DNA of 64,000 nucleotides from Marinobacterium lutimaris (GTDB lineage: Bacteria; Pseudomonadota; Gammaproteobacteria; Pseudomonadales; Balneatricaceae), in the NCBI RefSeq assembly GCF_900108065.1, contig NZ_FNVQ01000007.1:124001-188000 (forward strand), in the 5' to 3' direction. Made by a program: the position numbers and the translations under genes. Below are positions 8,276-16,413 of this stretch, piece after piece (position 1 is the first letter of the stretch; each line of letters opens with the position of its first letter). The notes under the pieces were generated by a model. That model saw only the letters and a program-made list of their open reading frames with translations, was not told the origin of the DNA and ran no database searches.

Positions 8276-9556
8276 TTAATAGCCGAGCGCCTTTGGCAGT
8301 GCCGTGACAATGTCAGGGAAGATCAGGCACAGTGCCAGGACGAAGTACTGGAACAGGATAAAAGGCCAGGCGCTGCGGATCAGCGTTTGCAGACTGACAC
8401 CGGATACGCCGCACATCACGAAAAGCAGAACGCCCACCGGCGGCGTCATCATGCCGATGACCAGGTTGAATACGAACAGGAATCCAAACAGTAGCGGATC
8501 GATGCCGTAAGCTGCCGCCACGGGAGCGAGCAGAGGGACCAGCATGATGTAGGCAGCGTTGGATTCGATAAACATCCCGACAACCAGCAGCAGTCCCATC
8601 ACCAGCAGGATGAAAATCGTTGGGTCGTCAGTCAGTTGTTGTATCCAGCTGGAAAGCCGCATCGGCACCAGGTCGATAGTGAAGGCAAAGGTAAGCGTTG
8701 ATGCAAACGCAATCAGCGCACCAACCATCGCAGCGGTAATAGCCGCGTGGAACATCGCCGTTGGCAGGTCAGACAATTTGAGTTCACGGGTGACGAAAAA
8801 GCCCATCACCAGCGCGTAAACCACTGCGATCCCCGCACCTTCTGTGGCGGTGAATGCGCCGGCGACGATTCCGCCTACCACGATAACCGGCATCAGAAGA
8901 ATCGGTAGCGCACGCACAGTCTGACCAGCGATCTGTTTCAGGTCGAGTGAGTGCTCGCTCAGCGGGTAGCGTCTGCGCCAGGCGATCAGGCTGGCCAGTG
9001 CCATAAAGCCCAGTGTCAGTATCAGGCCTGGAACTACGCCTGCCATGAATAGGCCGCCCACCGACACGGTGGAGCCGGCCATCAACGCGTAGACGATCAT
9101 GGCGTTGCTTGGCGGGATGATTGCACCGAGATTGGCTGCGGAGGCGATGACGGCGCAGCTATAGCCCGAATCGTACTGTTTACGCATGGAGGGTACTAAT
9201 GTGCTGCCCAGAGCGCTGGCGCTGGCGGCGGCTGCACCGCTGACCGCAGCGAGAATCATACCCGCGACAATGGCAACGTGGGCCAGGCCGCCATGGACGC
9301 GGCCGATCAGCGAGTTGGAGAAGTCCACCAGGCGCTGGAGTATGCCTGCGGCCACCATCAACTCGCCAGCGAGCATGAACAGCGGGATTGCCATCAGCGG
9401 GAAGTTGTCGATAGCGTGCATCATGCGCTGCGGCATAATCGCCAGGTTCATATCGCCGACCCAAAGCCCGGCCAGGGAGGAGAGACCGAGCGCAAAGGCC
9501 AGTGGCATGCCAAGCAGCGCGAGGACAAGAAAGCTCAGAAGAATGGTAAGTGTCAT
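8276..9556 (-). CDS. TRAP transporter large permease (DctM family), island operon 1
   Basis: A 426-residue inner-membrane protein with about 12 hydrophobic segments and the DctM hallmarks: an early FPLMAIPLFMLAGELM segment, the SGAAAASASALGS glycine-serine loop, and PPSNAMIVYAL. It forms the sodium-coupled transport channel with the small DctQ subunit, fed by the periplasmic DctP protein. The start ATG overlaps the dctQ stop by 4 bp. It lies in a seven-gene leftward operon with hydantoinase-like and decarboxylase-like genes, so the cargo is probably the substrate of those enzymes. Confidence 0.93.
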   Translation of the reverse strand: MTLTILLSFLVLALLGMPLAFALGLSSLAGLWVGDMNLAIMPQRMMHAIDNFPLMAIPLFMLAGELMVAAGILQRLVDFSNSLIGRVHGGLAHVAIVAGMILAAVSGAAAASASALGSTLVPSMRKQYDSGYSCAVIASAANLGAIIPPSNAMIVYALMAGSTVSVGGLFMAGVVPGLILTLGFMALASLIAWRRRYPLSEHSLDLKQIAGQTVRALPILLMPVIVVGGIVAGAFTATEGAGIAVVYALVMGFFVTRELKLSDLPTAMFHAAITAAMVGALIAFASTLTFAFTIDLVPMRLSSWIQQLTDDPTIFILLVMGLLLVVGMFIESNAAYIMLVPLLAPVAAAYGIDPLLFGFLFVFNLVIGMMTPPVGVLLFVMCGVSGVSLQTLIRSAWPFILFQYFVLALCLIFPDIVTALPKALGY

Positions 9557-10041
9557 GGCACATCCTCGGGTTCCGGCATGCTGTCTTCAAGCAGCATAAC
9601 TAGCAGATGCAGTGATGAGTGAACGGCACAGATCAACACCGGGATGTAGAAGACAGCAGCTGTGATGTCGATGGTGGGCATCAGCTCCTGCCACTTGTCA
9701 GTGATGGCGCCAAATGAGAACCAGCTCAGCGCGAGCATCAGCACCAGGCTCAGCAGGGTGGTGAAACGCCAGCACCAGAGCCTGAGTGTTCTTGGCATTA
9801 CAGTGACGAGGGCGTCGATGCCTACGTGAACGCCCCGGGCGATGCCCTGGGGTAGCGCGAGAAATATGGTCCAGACGAAAAACAGCCTGGAGAGTTCTGC
9901 CGCTGAATCGATCGAAGAGGACAGAACGTAGCGCATAAATACCTGAACGGATACGAGTAGTGCCATCAGTCCAAAGGCTACCGCGATGGACAGGTATGAT
10001 GCCCGGTCGATATGTTCCAGTAGTCGCTTCAGTGTTTTCAT
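9553..10041 (-). CDS. TRAP transporter small permease (DctQ family), island operon 1
   Basis: A 162-residue protein with four hydrophobic helices, the size and pattern of DctQ. The conserved stretch ELSRLFFVWTIFLALPQGIARGVHVGID is the family signature between helices two and three. It is the membrane partner of the DctM gene that follows. The start is uncertain. ATG 10041 puts the first helix about 15 residues in, as usual, but has no clear ribosome site. A GTG at 10092, overlapping the dctP stop, would add 17 residues. A stable hairpin at 10049-10073 lies between the two starts, which argues mildly for 10041. Confidence 0.85.
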   Translation of the reverse strand: MKTLKRLLEHIDRASYLSIAVAFGLMALLVSVQVFMRYVLSSSIDSAAELSRLFFVWTIFLALPQGIARGVHVGIDALVTVMPRTLRLWCWRFTTLLSLVLMLALSWFSFGAITDKWQELMPTIDITAAVFYIPVLICAVHSSLHLLVMLLEDSMPEPEDVP

Positions 10042-10048
10042 CGGTAGT

Positions 10049-10073
10049 GGAGCGCGGGCGTAAGCCCGGCTCC
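10049..10073. promoter_or_regulatory. Hairpin between dctP and dctQ (operon 1)
   Basis: GGAGC-CGGGC pairs with GCCCG-GCTCC around a GTAA loop, with one bulged base. It lies between the dctP stop (10089) and the likely dctQ ATG (10041). Such hairpins often stabilise the upstream message, letting the binding protein be made in excess of the permease. That role is inferred. Confidence 0.45.
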
Positions 10074-10088
10074 CCTTTGTTGTGGCCG

Positions 10089-11084
10089 TCACTTGGCCAG
10101 TTCCGCTTCAACCTGATCGATGATCTCGGTGCCGAGTTTTTCTCGCAGTGTGTCCTTGATGCCGCTGGTGCGTGCACGCAGCTCGTCACGGGTTTCGTCA
10201 GAGATAGGTGTGAACACCATGCCTGCGTCGATCAGAGCCTGGCGTGCCTGCTTATCTTCAGCGGCTGCCTGCTCGCGCTGCCAGGATACGGCTTTTGCCA
10301 AAGCGGATTTCACGGCTGCCTGTTTTTCAGCGCTCAGCGAATCGAAGTTATCCTTGTTTGCCAGAACTACGATGAAATCGTAGAAGTGTTTGGAGTCGGA
10401 GAGGTACTTCTGTACCTCGTTGAAGCGTTTGGTCTCGATGATGCTGTACGGGTTTTCCTGGCCATCGAGCACGCCCTGCTGAAGCGCGCCGTAAAGCTCT
10501 TTTACATCCATGGATACAGGGTTAGCACCTAGCGCACGGAAGGTGGCCAGGTGAGTTTCGTTTGGCTGGAGACGAATTTTCAGGCCATCAAGATCATCAG
10601 CGCTTTCGATCGGGCGTTCATTGTTGGTGATATTGCGAAAGCCCAGTTCCATATAACCGAGTGCGGTGAATCCTTTCTTGGCGAGCAGTTCGTTAAACGT
10701 GTCACCAACAGGTCCATCGATTAGCTTGAATGCCTGCTCGCGGCTGTCGAATGCAAACGGCAGGCTGACTGCTTCAAGCTCAGGAACGATACGCGAGACG
10801 TAGGCGATACCGATCCAGGTGCCGAAAATGGCGCCGGAACGCACCTGGTCCACGTTTTCCTGCGCGCCACCTAGCTGCATCGCTGGGAAAAGCGCAGCAT
10901 CCACATCCACATCGGCTTTTTCCAGTTCGGCTTTGAATATCTCCATGGCCCGGCTGCTTGAATGATCCGCAGCAAAATTACCGCCCAGGCGCAGGGTTTC
11001 TGCCTGGCTCAGAGCCGGAAATGTCATGCCTGCGCACAACAGTGCCATGGAACAACCTTTCAGGATGGTCTGTTTGATCAGCAT
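10089..11084 (-). CDS. TRAP transporter substrate-binding protein (DctP family), island operon 1
   Basis: A 331-residue periplasmic protein. The signal peptide ends near ALSQA-ET (about residue 28). DctP features include GAQENVDQVRSG, ITNNERPI and GLKIRLQPN. The arginine of that last motif usually binds the ligand carboxylate, so an organic acid is expected. AAGGAG lies a good distance before the ATG. It delivers ligand to the DctQM pair just downstream. The gene follows the FAH-fold enzyme after a 36-bp gap in the same operon. The ligand is unknown; neighbouring enzymes suggest an amide- or imide-containing acid. Confidence 0.92.
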   Translation of the reverse strand: MLIKQTILKGCSMALLCAGMTFPALSQAETLRLGGNFAADHSSSRAMEIFKAELEKADVDVDAALFPAMQLGGAQENVDQVRSGAIFGTWIGIAYVSRIVPELEAVSLPFAFDSREQAFKLIDGPVGDTFNELLAKKGFTALGYMELGFRNITNNERPIESADDLDGLKIRLQPNETHLATFRALGANPVSMDVKELYGALQQGVLDGQENPYSIIETKRFNEVQKYLSDSKHFYDFIVVLANKDNFDSLSAEKQAAVKSALAKAVSWQREQAAAEDKQARQALIDAGMVFTPISDETRDELRARTSGIKDTLREKLGTEIIDQVEAELAK

Positions 11085-11120
11085 GGAATTTACTCCTTCC
11101 AGTAAATTTAGAGAGGGTTG

Positions 11121-11945
11121 TTATTTGCTTTGTTTGAAAGCACCCAGAAAGCGCACGGCGGTGGCGTCCTCTGCAGCTGAATCCAGGGTTGCATCGAAAC
11201 TGTCGAAGCCCTCCAGGGCTACCCGGAAATGATCGCCGGGTGCTAGCAGGTGCATGCCCGCCCAGGTGCCGGTTGCGATGACCGTTCCCTCAGATAGTGG
11301 CGCGTCATAGAGAGCCGCACTGAGGTTGGCGAGCCACGGCAGTGCTGCCAAAGGATGGTCCTGAGGGTGGGAGAGCAGACCCTCACTGATGAGGGTGTCG
11401 TTGATACTGATGGTTGGTGAAATCTGTTTCAGTTCATCCCGCCAGCCGGATAGCGGCGTGCCTGTAAGCAGGAAACCGCGACTCATCTGCTGATCCGCAA
11501 GACGATAGGTCGGCGGCAGCTCCTGCCAGTTCTCCGCGCGCAGATCGCACACCTCGATAGCCAGGTAGACCTCGGCAACCGCCGCACAGGCATCCTCCAA
11601 TGTGCAGCCAGGCTCCAACGGCTGTCCCAGGCGCACAGCCAGTTCAACCTCCAGTGCAGTGAAGTTGCAGGCATCATCGCTGAATAGCTGAACAGGGATG
11701 TCTGCTGGCACCTGCCTTACCAGCGAAATTGGTACGCCTGCTCCAGTTGAGCCGCCCTTGGGACCTCCCAGTTTCCAGAACTTGGGTCCCTCTGCGTCGA
11801 ACCAGCCGAGGGCTTTCCCGACTTGCTGCTGAATACTGTAGGCTTCGGGAAAGTCTTTAGGGGCAAGCTCTTTAGCCTGCTCTGCACTCAGGCTTGGGCC
11901 CGTGGTCCAGGCTTGGCTCAAAAGATCGATCAATGGGGTGGTCAT
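11121..11945 (-). CDS. FAH-fold hydratase/hydrolase (MhpD-like 2-keto acid family)
   Basis: A 274-residue enzyme of the fumarylacetoacetate-hydrolase fold, closest in layout to 2-keto-4-pentenoate and oxohept-enedioate hydratases. It shows the metal-ligand pattern ALEVELAVRLG (an ExE pair near residue 95) and a following AIEVCDLR segment. The loop KFWKLGGPKGG near residue 60 sits in the active-site region. Family members hydrate, hydrolyse or decarboxylate short 2-oxo or enol acids with a divalent metal. The ATG overlaps the dihydropyrimidinase-like stop (TAATG), so expression is tightly coupled. The reaction here is unknown; a step after ring opening is the simplest reading. Confidence 0.8.
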   Translation of the reverse strand: MTTPLIDLLSQAWTTGPSLSAEQAKELAPKDFPEAYSIQQQVGKALGWFDAEGPKFWKLGGPKGGSTGAGVPISLVRQVPADIPVQLFSDDACNFTALEVELAVRLGQPLEPGCTLEDACAAVAEVYLAIEVCDLRAENWQELPPTYRLADQQMSRGFLLTGTPLSGWRDELKQISPTISINDTLISEGLLSHPQDHPLAALPWLANLSAALYDAPLSEGTVIATGTWAGMHLLAPGDHFRVALEGFDSFDATLDSAAEDATAVRFLGAFKQSK

Positions 11946-13396
11946 TAGTTGCTCTCCCTGATGAAAGGCGAGTGGGTGACCTTGGGGCGTGCGGGCTCGG
12001 GTCGTTCGCAGGGCAGAAATTCGCCCATCCCTTCATGGCCGAGATATTGCCCATCCTTCCAGAGACTTCGGCCGCGACTAAGCGTGATGGCGGGCCAGGC
12101 ATTCAGGTGGATACCTTCATAGGGTGTGTAATCCACATTGTGATGAAGGTCGTCATTGCGGATAACCCTGTGGGTGTCGGTGTCCCAGATCACAAGATCC
12201 GCATCGGCGCCAACGGCGATGGAGCCCTTGCGCGGATACATCCCGTACATCTTGGCCACGCTGGTGGAGGTCAGGGATACGAACTGTTGAATACTGATCC
12301 GTCCAGTCAGCACGCCATGGGAGAAAAGCAGAGGCATGCGGGTTTCGACGCCTGGGATACCGTTGGCGACCTTGTCGAAACTGGGCTGGTCGCCCTCCGC
12401 CTGTTTCCCCTTGGGGTCGGCAAAGCGGAACGGGGCATGGTCGGACGAGAAAACATCGAAGGTGCCAGATTCCAGCGCATTCCAGATCACCTGCTGGTTA
12501 CCTTTGTCACGCGGCGGCGGACTGCAGATGCATTTGGTGCCTTCGTAATCGTCATCGCCGCCCAGATCTTCAGCGCTGAGGAAAAGGTATTGCGGGCAGG
12601 TCTCTCCGTAGATCCGAAGACCTTTGCTTTGTGCCCACTGGATCTGCTCAACAGCCTCGCGTCCTGATACATGCACGATCAGAATCGGAACATCGACCAG
12701 CTCGGCAAAACTGATAGCGCGATGTGTCGCTTCGCGCTCCACCAGCATCGGCCGTGACTCCGCATGGTACTTGGGTGCGGTATGGCCTGCCTTTAGAAGG
12801 CGCTCTGTCATCCAGGCGATGCAGTCGGCGTTTTCTGCGTGAACCATCACCATGGCGCCTTCGTTTCTGGCGACGGCAAGCACATCGATAAACTCCCGGT
12901 CAGAGAGCTTCAGGTCGTCATAGGTCATATAGATCTTGAACGATGTGTAGCCCTTTGAAATCAACTCCGGCAGCTCGTTACTCAGTACCTCTTCCGTAGG
13001 GTCGCTGATGATCATATGAAAGGAGTAATCGATGCATGCTTTCTGGCCGGCACGGCGATGGTAATCGGCAACCGCGTCCTTGAGGCTCTGACCGCGCTGT
13101 TGCAGGGCGAAGGGGATTACCGTTGTCGTGCCGCCACAAACCGCCGAGCGTGTTCCGCTGAGAAAATCGTCGGCCATCTCTGTGCCGTCGTTGGTCGGCT
13201 GGTCGAAGTGGCAGTGTCCATCTACGCCACCGGGGGTGACCCAGGCTCCAGCCGCGTCAATCTCTTCCTTACCTGCCGGCAGCGATTTACCGAGTGCTTC
13301 GATGACGCCGTTACGGATGCCGATATCGGATTCAAAGGTATCTGCAGCGGTGGCGCAGCGAGCGTTGCGGATCACCAGGTCGAAAGTCTGGCTCAT
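11945..13396 (-). CDS. Dihydropyrimidinase/D-hydantoinase-like cyclic amidohydrolase
   Basis: A 483-residue amidohydrolase. All binuclear-metal ligands are present: HCH at 61-63, the carboxylated lysine in SFKIYMTY (about 154), H186 in HAEN, H242 in HVSG and D319 in FSSDHAPF. The substrate-loop serine is in CSPPPRDK. Family enzymes open cyclic diamides and imides such as dihydrouracil and hydantoins to N-carbamoyl or monoamide acids. A GGAGG lies 7 nt before ATG 13396, so I reject the GTG 3 bp upstream. The start overlaps the preceding stop (TGATG). No N-carbamoyl amidohydrolase of the ureidopropionase type is present, so a plain pyrimidine or hydantoin pathway is not obvious. Confidence 0.9.
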   Translation of the reverse strand: MSQTFDLVIRNARCATAADTFESDIGIRNGVIEALGKSLPAGKEEIDAAGAWVTPGGVDGHCHFDQPTNDGTEMADDFLSGTRSAVCGGTTTVIPFALQQRGQSLKDAVADYHRRAGQKACIDYSFHMIISDPTEEVLSNELPELISKGYTSFKIYMTYDDLKLSDREFIDVLAVARNEGAMVMVHAENADCIAWMTERLLKAGHTAPKYHAESRPMLVEREATHRAISFAELVDVPILIVHVSGREAVEQIQWAQSKGLRIYGETCPQYLFLSAEDLGGDDDYEGTKCICSPPPRDKGNQQVIWNALESGTFDVFSSDHAPFRFADPKGKQAEGDQPSFDKVANGIPGVETRMPLLFSHGVLTGRISIQQFVSLTSTSVAKMYGMYPRKGSIAVGADADLVIWDTDTHRVIRNDDLHHNVDYTPYEGIHLNAWPAITLSRGRSLWKDGQYLGHEGMGEFLPCERPEPARPKVTHSPFIRESN

Positions 13397-14148
13397 CACT
13401 TCGCCTCCTGGAAAAAGCGTCCCCAGCCCTGGATCTGGCTGCTGTCAAAACCGGTTTCGCGGAGCATTTTCCAAAGCACTGTTGAGGTTGTATCGATGAC
13501 CGGGATGCCCAGGTGCTGCTCCCACTCGTCTGCCAGCTGTGCGGAACGTAGATTGGTGCAGTAGAGAAGAATGGCTTGAGGCGATGTCTTCGCCACCTCG
13601 GTGACGCACTCTGTAAGTGTTGCCGCATCTACTTCAGAAAAACTGAAGTTGTCGCTGATATCCAGGTGGCGCTCGGCCACACATTCGATCCCGATCTCTT
13701 GGTAGTTGGCGATGATTTTTTGCTGTACGTCGTCGGTATACGGCGATACCAGTGCGATTCGCTTGATTCCGAGACGGTTCAAAACCTCGTTCAAGGCCAG
13801 AATAGATGAGGTGGCCTTGATGCCGGTGGCTTCCTCTATTGCGGCGCATAGATGGATGTCTTGCTCGAAGCCAAGCCAGCCTGCAGCGGTTCCACTCCAG
13901 CCGATCATATTCACTTTAGCGTCGGCCAGTAGCTGAGCCGCGTTGATGATCGGTTCCAGGTCGAATTGACTCAGTCCCAGCTCGTCCAGTGTGATCTTAG
14001 TAACCCGGAAACGGGAGAAGTGCGCACTGACGCCCTTTGCCTGATCCAGGAGCGCACTGGTGAGTGGCTCCAGCGCAGTGTTTGAAGAGGGGGTCAGCAC
14101 GCCCAAGAGTGTGCGTGAGTCAGGTTGGTTTGAAGCTGTTGACGACAT
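13396..14148 (-). CDS. AMDase/maleate-isomerase-like enzyme with one catalytic cysteine
   Basis: A 250-residue member of the Asp/Glu racemase superfamily, in the branch holding arylmalonate decarboxylase, maleate isomerase and EutA-like proteins. The start-region motif TPSSNTALEP and the late motif YCTNLRSAQ (Cys197) fit this branch. In maleate isomerases and racemases a second cysteine sits in the first half. Here that place reads IGWSGTAAGW (83-90), without cysteine, as in arylmalonate decarboxylase, which uses only the later cysteine. A cofactor-free decarboxylation of a malonate-type acid, or a one-cysteine isomerisation, is plausible. It is the first gene of the leftward seven-gene operon. 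Confidence 0.8.
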   Translation of the reverse strand: MSSTASNQPDSRTLLGVLTPSSNTALEPLTSALLDQAKGVSAHFSRFRVTKITLDELGLSQFDLEPIINAAQLLADAKVNMIGWSGTAAGWLGFEQDIHLCAAIEEATGIKATSSILALNEVLNRLGIKRIALVSPYTDDVQQKIIANYQEIGIECVAERHLDISDNFSFSEVDAATLTECVTEVAKTSPQAILLYCTNLRSAQLADEWEQHLGIPVIDTTSTVLWKMLRETGFDSSQIQGWGRFFQEAK

Positions 14149-14168
14149 AATAGTCCACTCATTCTGTT

Positions 14169-14193
14169 CCAGACTGATAAGACATTAGTCTGG
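14169..14193. promoter_or_regulatory. Inverted repeat at the predicted transcription start of the leftward operon
   Basis: CCAGACT and AGTCTGG flank an 11-bp centre. The site lies between the predicted -10 element and the first gene. It could be a second operator or a stem at the 5' end of the message. It differs from the TTGTATGCAA sites next to it. Confidence 0.45.
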
Positions 14194-14196
14194 ATT

Positions 14197-14239
14197 ATTA
14201 TAAGTTGCATACTTCATTGTAAGAAATATTGTATGCAAT
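14197..14239 (-). promoter_or_regulatory. Promoter and GntR-type operators of the leftward catabolic operon
   Basis: On the minus strand a perfect TATAAT (-10) lies at 14202-14197. A full palindrome, ATTGTATGCAAT, sits at 14228-14239. A second copy of its half, TTGCATAC, is at 14205-14212, directly upstream of the -10. No good -35 is evident, as often seen at regulated promoters. The 12-bp palindrome is repeated exactly at 15290-15301 before the rightward operon. FCD-type GntR proteins commonly bind sites of this form, so repression by the adjacent regulator is likely. Confidence 0.65.
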
Positions 14240-14297
14240 TTGCTAAGCAGATAGCGTGCCAGCTTGAGTGGATTTGATTGTGAAGAGGGGGAGGTAA

Positions 14298-14322
14298 GGG
14301 CAAAGATAGAGGCACTTTGCCC
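14298..14322 (-). terminator. Hairpin after the GntR gene
   Basis: GGGCAAAG and CTTTGCCC make an 8-bp perfect stem with a 9-nt loop, 18 bp past the regulator stop. The following minus-strand sequence is pyrimidine-rich but lacks a true T-run, so termination may be partial. Confidence 0.45.
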
Positions 14323-14340
14323 TCGAAGAGAGAAAGGACC

Positions 14341-15027
14341 TCAGCCTAAAACCATATCCCAATCGACCTGGTCATCATCGAATCCGCCATCCAGGTTAAG
14401 CGCATTTTCGATGTGGGTGAGGTGATGCAGCATCAGTTCTACTCCCTTGGCGTCATCACCAGCTTCGATGGCGGCGACGATTTTGTCGTGTTCATCCTCT
14501 GGGCATGCGGGAGTCTGAGGCACATCGTAGAGAGCAATGACCAAACAGGTCAGGGGGCAGAGTTCTGCCATCATCTTCTCTATGTAGCGGTTGCCGCAGA
14601 TGCTAGCCAGCAGCAAATGAAAGTCGCCCGATAGACGTATGATTGTGCGTCGGTTAGAGGCGGCGCGAGCGTCCTTTTCGGCTTTGAGGTGCTCTTTTAA
14701 CTGTTTGATATCACTCTTTTTAGCCTGAGAAATCACCCCGCGAATAATTTCTGGTTCCAGTATTCGCCGCAGTGCGAACACCTCCCGCGCTTCCTGCACA
14801 GTGGGGCTGGCGATGAAGGCGCCCCGGTTGGGCAGCAAACGCACCAGACCACTCTCAGCCAGCATGGTCAGTGCCTGGCGGATCTTGGTGCGGGAAACTT
14901 TAAACGCCTCAGCCATGCGTGACTCAGAGAGTTTGCTGCCGGGGGCTATGCGATGCTCCATGACAGCATTGGTAATGGTTTCGGCGATTTTCTCTGCCTG
15001 CATTTTGTTGGAGTCATCAGCTGTCAT
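14341..15027 (-). CDS. GntR-family transcriptional regulator, FadR/FCD subfamily
   Basis: A 228-residue regulator. The N-terminal winged helix-turn-helix includes APGSKLSESRMAEAFKVSRTKIRQAL and the wing LLPNRGAFIA. The C-terminal helical FCD ligand domain spans about residues 85-220 (REVFALRRILEPE, then a metal-site-like H in DFHLLL and DEHDKIVAAIEAGD). I start at ATG 15027; the open frame extends upstream but the added residues are not GntR-like. It sits between the two catabolic operons, reading leftward. Matching palindromes lie in its own promoter and in both operon promoters. It probably represses the island until a pathway acid binds the FCD domain. Confidence 0.9.
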   Translation of the reverse strand: MTADDSNKMQAEKIAETITNAVMEHRIAPGSKLSESRMAEAFKVSRTKIRQALTMLAESGLVRLLPNRGAFIASPTVQEAREVFALRRILEPEIIRGVISQAKKSDIKQLKEHLKAEKDARAASNRRTIIRLSGDFHLLLASICGNRYIEKMMAELCPLTCLVIALYDVPQTPACPEDEHDKIVAAIEAGDDAKGVELMLHHLTHIENALNLDGGFDDDQVDWDMVLG

Positions 15028-15065
15028 GCTGTTCACCTGTCTGTATACGTAAAAGCATAAATGAA

Positions 15066-15124
15066 TTGTGTACAGTGAATTATATACATTTCCTGTAATC
15101 CTCGAAGAGCAGTTTTGTGTGCAA
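15066..15124 (-). promoter_or_regulatory. Promoter and candidate autoregulatory operators of the GntR gene
   Basis: On the minus strand TATAAT lies at 15084-15079. A TTGTGTACAG element (15066-15075) covers the expected start point. TTGTGTGCAA (15115-15124) differs by one base from the TTGTATGCAA sites of the two operons. Negative autoregulation is the simplest reading. Confidence 0.55.
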
Positions 15125-15289
15125 AATAAGTGCATTTTTTATATTAGTGCACTCGAATAGGGCCTGTATCGCGCTCTGAAACGCCTCCTGGTTAAATTGC
15201 TAGCACTTTTTTTAGCTAAATCCCTTGAAGTTAATATGCTTTTTTTAAGTTGGCATGCTTACTGCCTTGTGTTTTTTATTGTTGCCAAA

Positions 15290-15301
15290 ATTGTATGCAA
15301 T
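15290..15301. promoter_or_regulatory. GntR-type operator of the rightward TRAP/amidase operon
   Basis: ATTGTATGCAAT is an exact 12-bp copy of the site at 14228-14239. It lies 57 bp before the dctP start, in an AT-rich promoter region. No confident -10/-35 pair could be assigned around it. Confidence 0.6.
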
Positions 15302-15357
15302 ATTCAAATCTACCTCGAGATAACACCCGACCAACTGACTCGTTATGAGGATGAAAC

Positions 15358-16395
15358 ATGAAAGCTGTGAAGATGATCGCCGCCGGCGCAGTTGCCGCCA
15401 CGCTTGCAGGTAATGTGTTAGCTGAAAATATGCAGTGGAAAGCATTGGGACAGCCGGTGGCCACTGGCCTGATTCAGAGCCAAAAAGAGCAGCCGTTCTT
15501 CGAAAACTTCGCTGAACGCACTGGTCTGCCGATCGATGTTGACTACAAGCCGGTGGACACCACCGGTATCAAGGACACAGAAGAGCTGCGCATGCTCAAG
15601 TCCGGCCTGTTCGATATCGTTTCAATCCGTGTTTCACAAAATTCGCGTGACGAGCCGGCACTGCTTGGTCTCGACCTGGTTGGCCTGAATACGCAATATG
15701 ACAAGGGTGCCAAGGTTGCAGAGGCTTACACGCCGGTACTTGATGCGCAGCTTCAGAAGCGCTTCAACACCAAGCTGCTGGGTGTATGGCCCTTCGGCCC
15801 GCAGATTCTTTTCTGCAACGCTCCTGTAGACAGCTTTGCTGGCATTAAAGGTCTGAAGGTGCGTGTCTACGATCAGAGCCTCGCTAATTTCGTCGAGTCT
15901 GTCGGCGCGACTCCGGTGCCGATCAGCTTCCCCGATGTGCACCAGGCGCTGTCTACCGGGGTGATCGACTGTGCTATTACCGGCCCCAGCTCTGCCAACT
16001 CGGCTGGCTGGCCTGAAGTGGCAACACATCAGGTTCCGTTAGGCATGGGCATCGCGATGAATGGCTATGGCATCTCGCTGAAAGCCTGGAACTCGCTGGA
16101 TACCGATCAGCAGGAAAAACTGCAGGCGGCCTTTGATGAGTTGGGTGCTGAGATCTGGGATTACTCTGAATCGCTCTACGATGATGCGCTTAGCTGCAAT
16201 ACCGGTGGTGAATGCAAAACCGGCAAGCCGTTCGACCTGGTCAATGTCGATCCCACCGCGAATGACATGACGCTGGTGAATGAGGCGCTGATCAATATTT
16301 CGCTGCCGGCCTGGGCGGAAATATGCGATGCCTCAACCAAAGGTTGCTCCGACAACTGGAAGTCCAGTGTCGGTCCGATTATCGGCCTGAACTAA
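15358..16395 (+). CDS. TRAP transporter substrate-binding protein (DctP family), island operon 2
   Basis: A 345-residue exported protein. Signal peptide cleavage is expected near NVLA-EN (about residue 22). GLKVRVYDQS supplies the usual carboxylate-binding arginine, and SFPDVHQALSTGVIDCAITGP is the DctP signature. It differs clearly from the DctP of operon 1. It also carries extra cysteines late in the chain (SCNTGGEC and ICDASTKGC), which suggests disulfides in the periplasm. It is the first gene of the rightward operon, just after a GntR-type operator. A second, chemically distinct acid of the same pathway is a likely ligand. Confidence 0.92.
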   Translation: MKAVKMIAAGAVAATLAGNVLAENMQWKALGQPVATGLIQSQKEQPFFENFAERTGLPIDVDYKPVDTTGIKDTEELRMLKSGLFDIVSIRVSQNSRDEPALLGLDLVGLNTQYDKGAKVAEAYTPVLDAQLQKRFNTKLLGVWPFGPQILFCNAPVDSFAGIKGLKVRVYDQSLANFVESVGATPVPISFPDVHQALSTGVIDCAITGPSSANSAGWPEVATHQVPLGMGIAMNGYGISLKAWNSLDTDQQEKLQAAFDELGAEIWDYSESLYDDALSCNTGGECKTGKPFDLVNVDPTANDMTLVNEALINISLPAWAEICDASTKGCSDNWKSSVGPIIGLN

Positions 16396-16413
16396 AAGCA
16401 CCCGGAGGTCAGT

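Noticed and set aside
13396-14148. Assignment as EutA of the ectoine-degradation pathway
   Set aside because: No eutBC, doeA or doeB genes are nearby, and the operon instead carries a hydantoinase-like gene.
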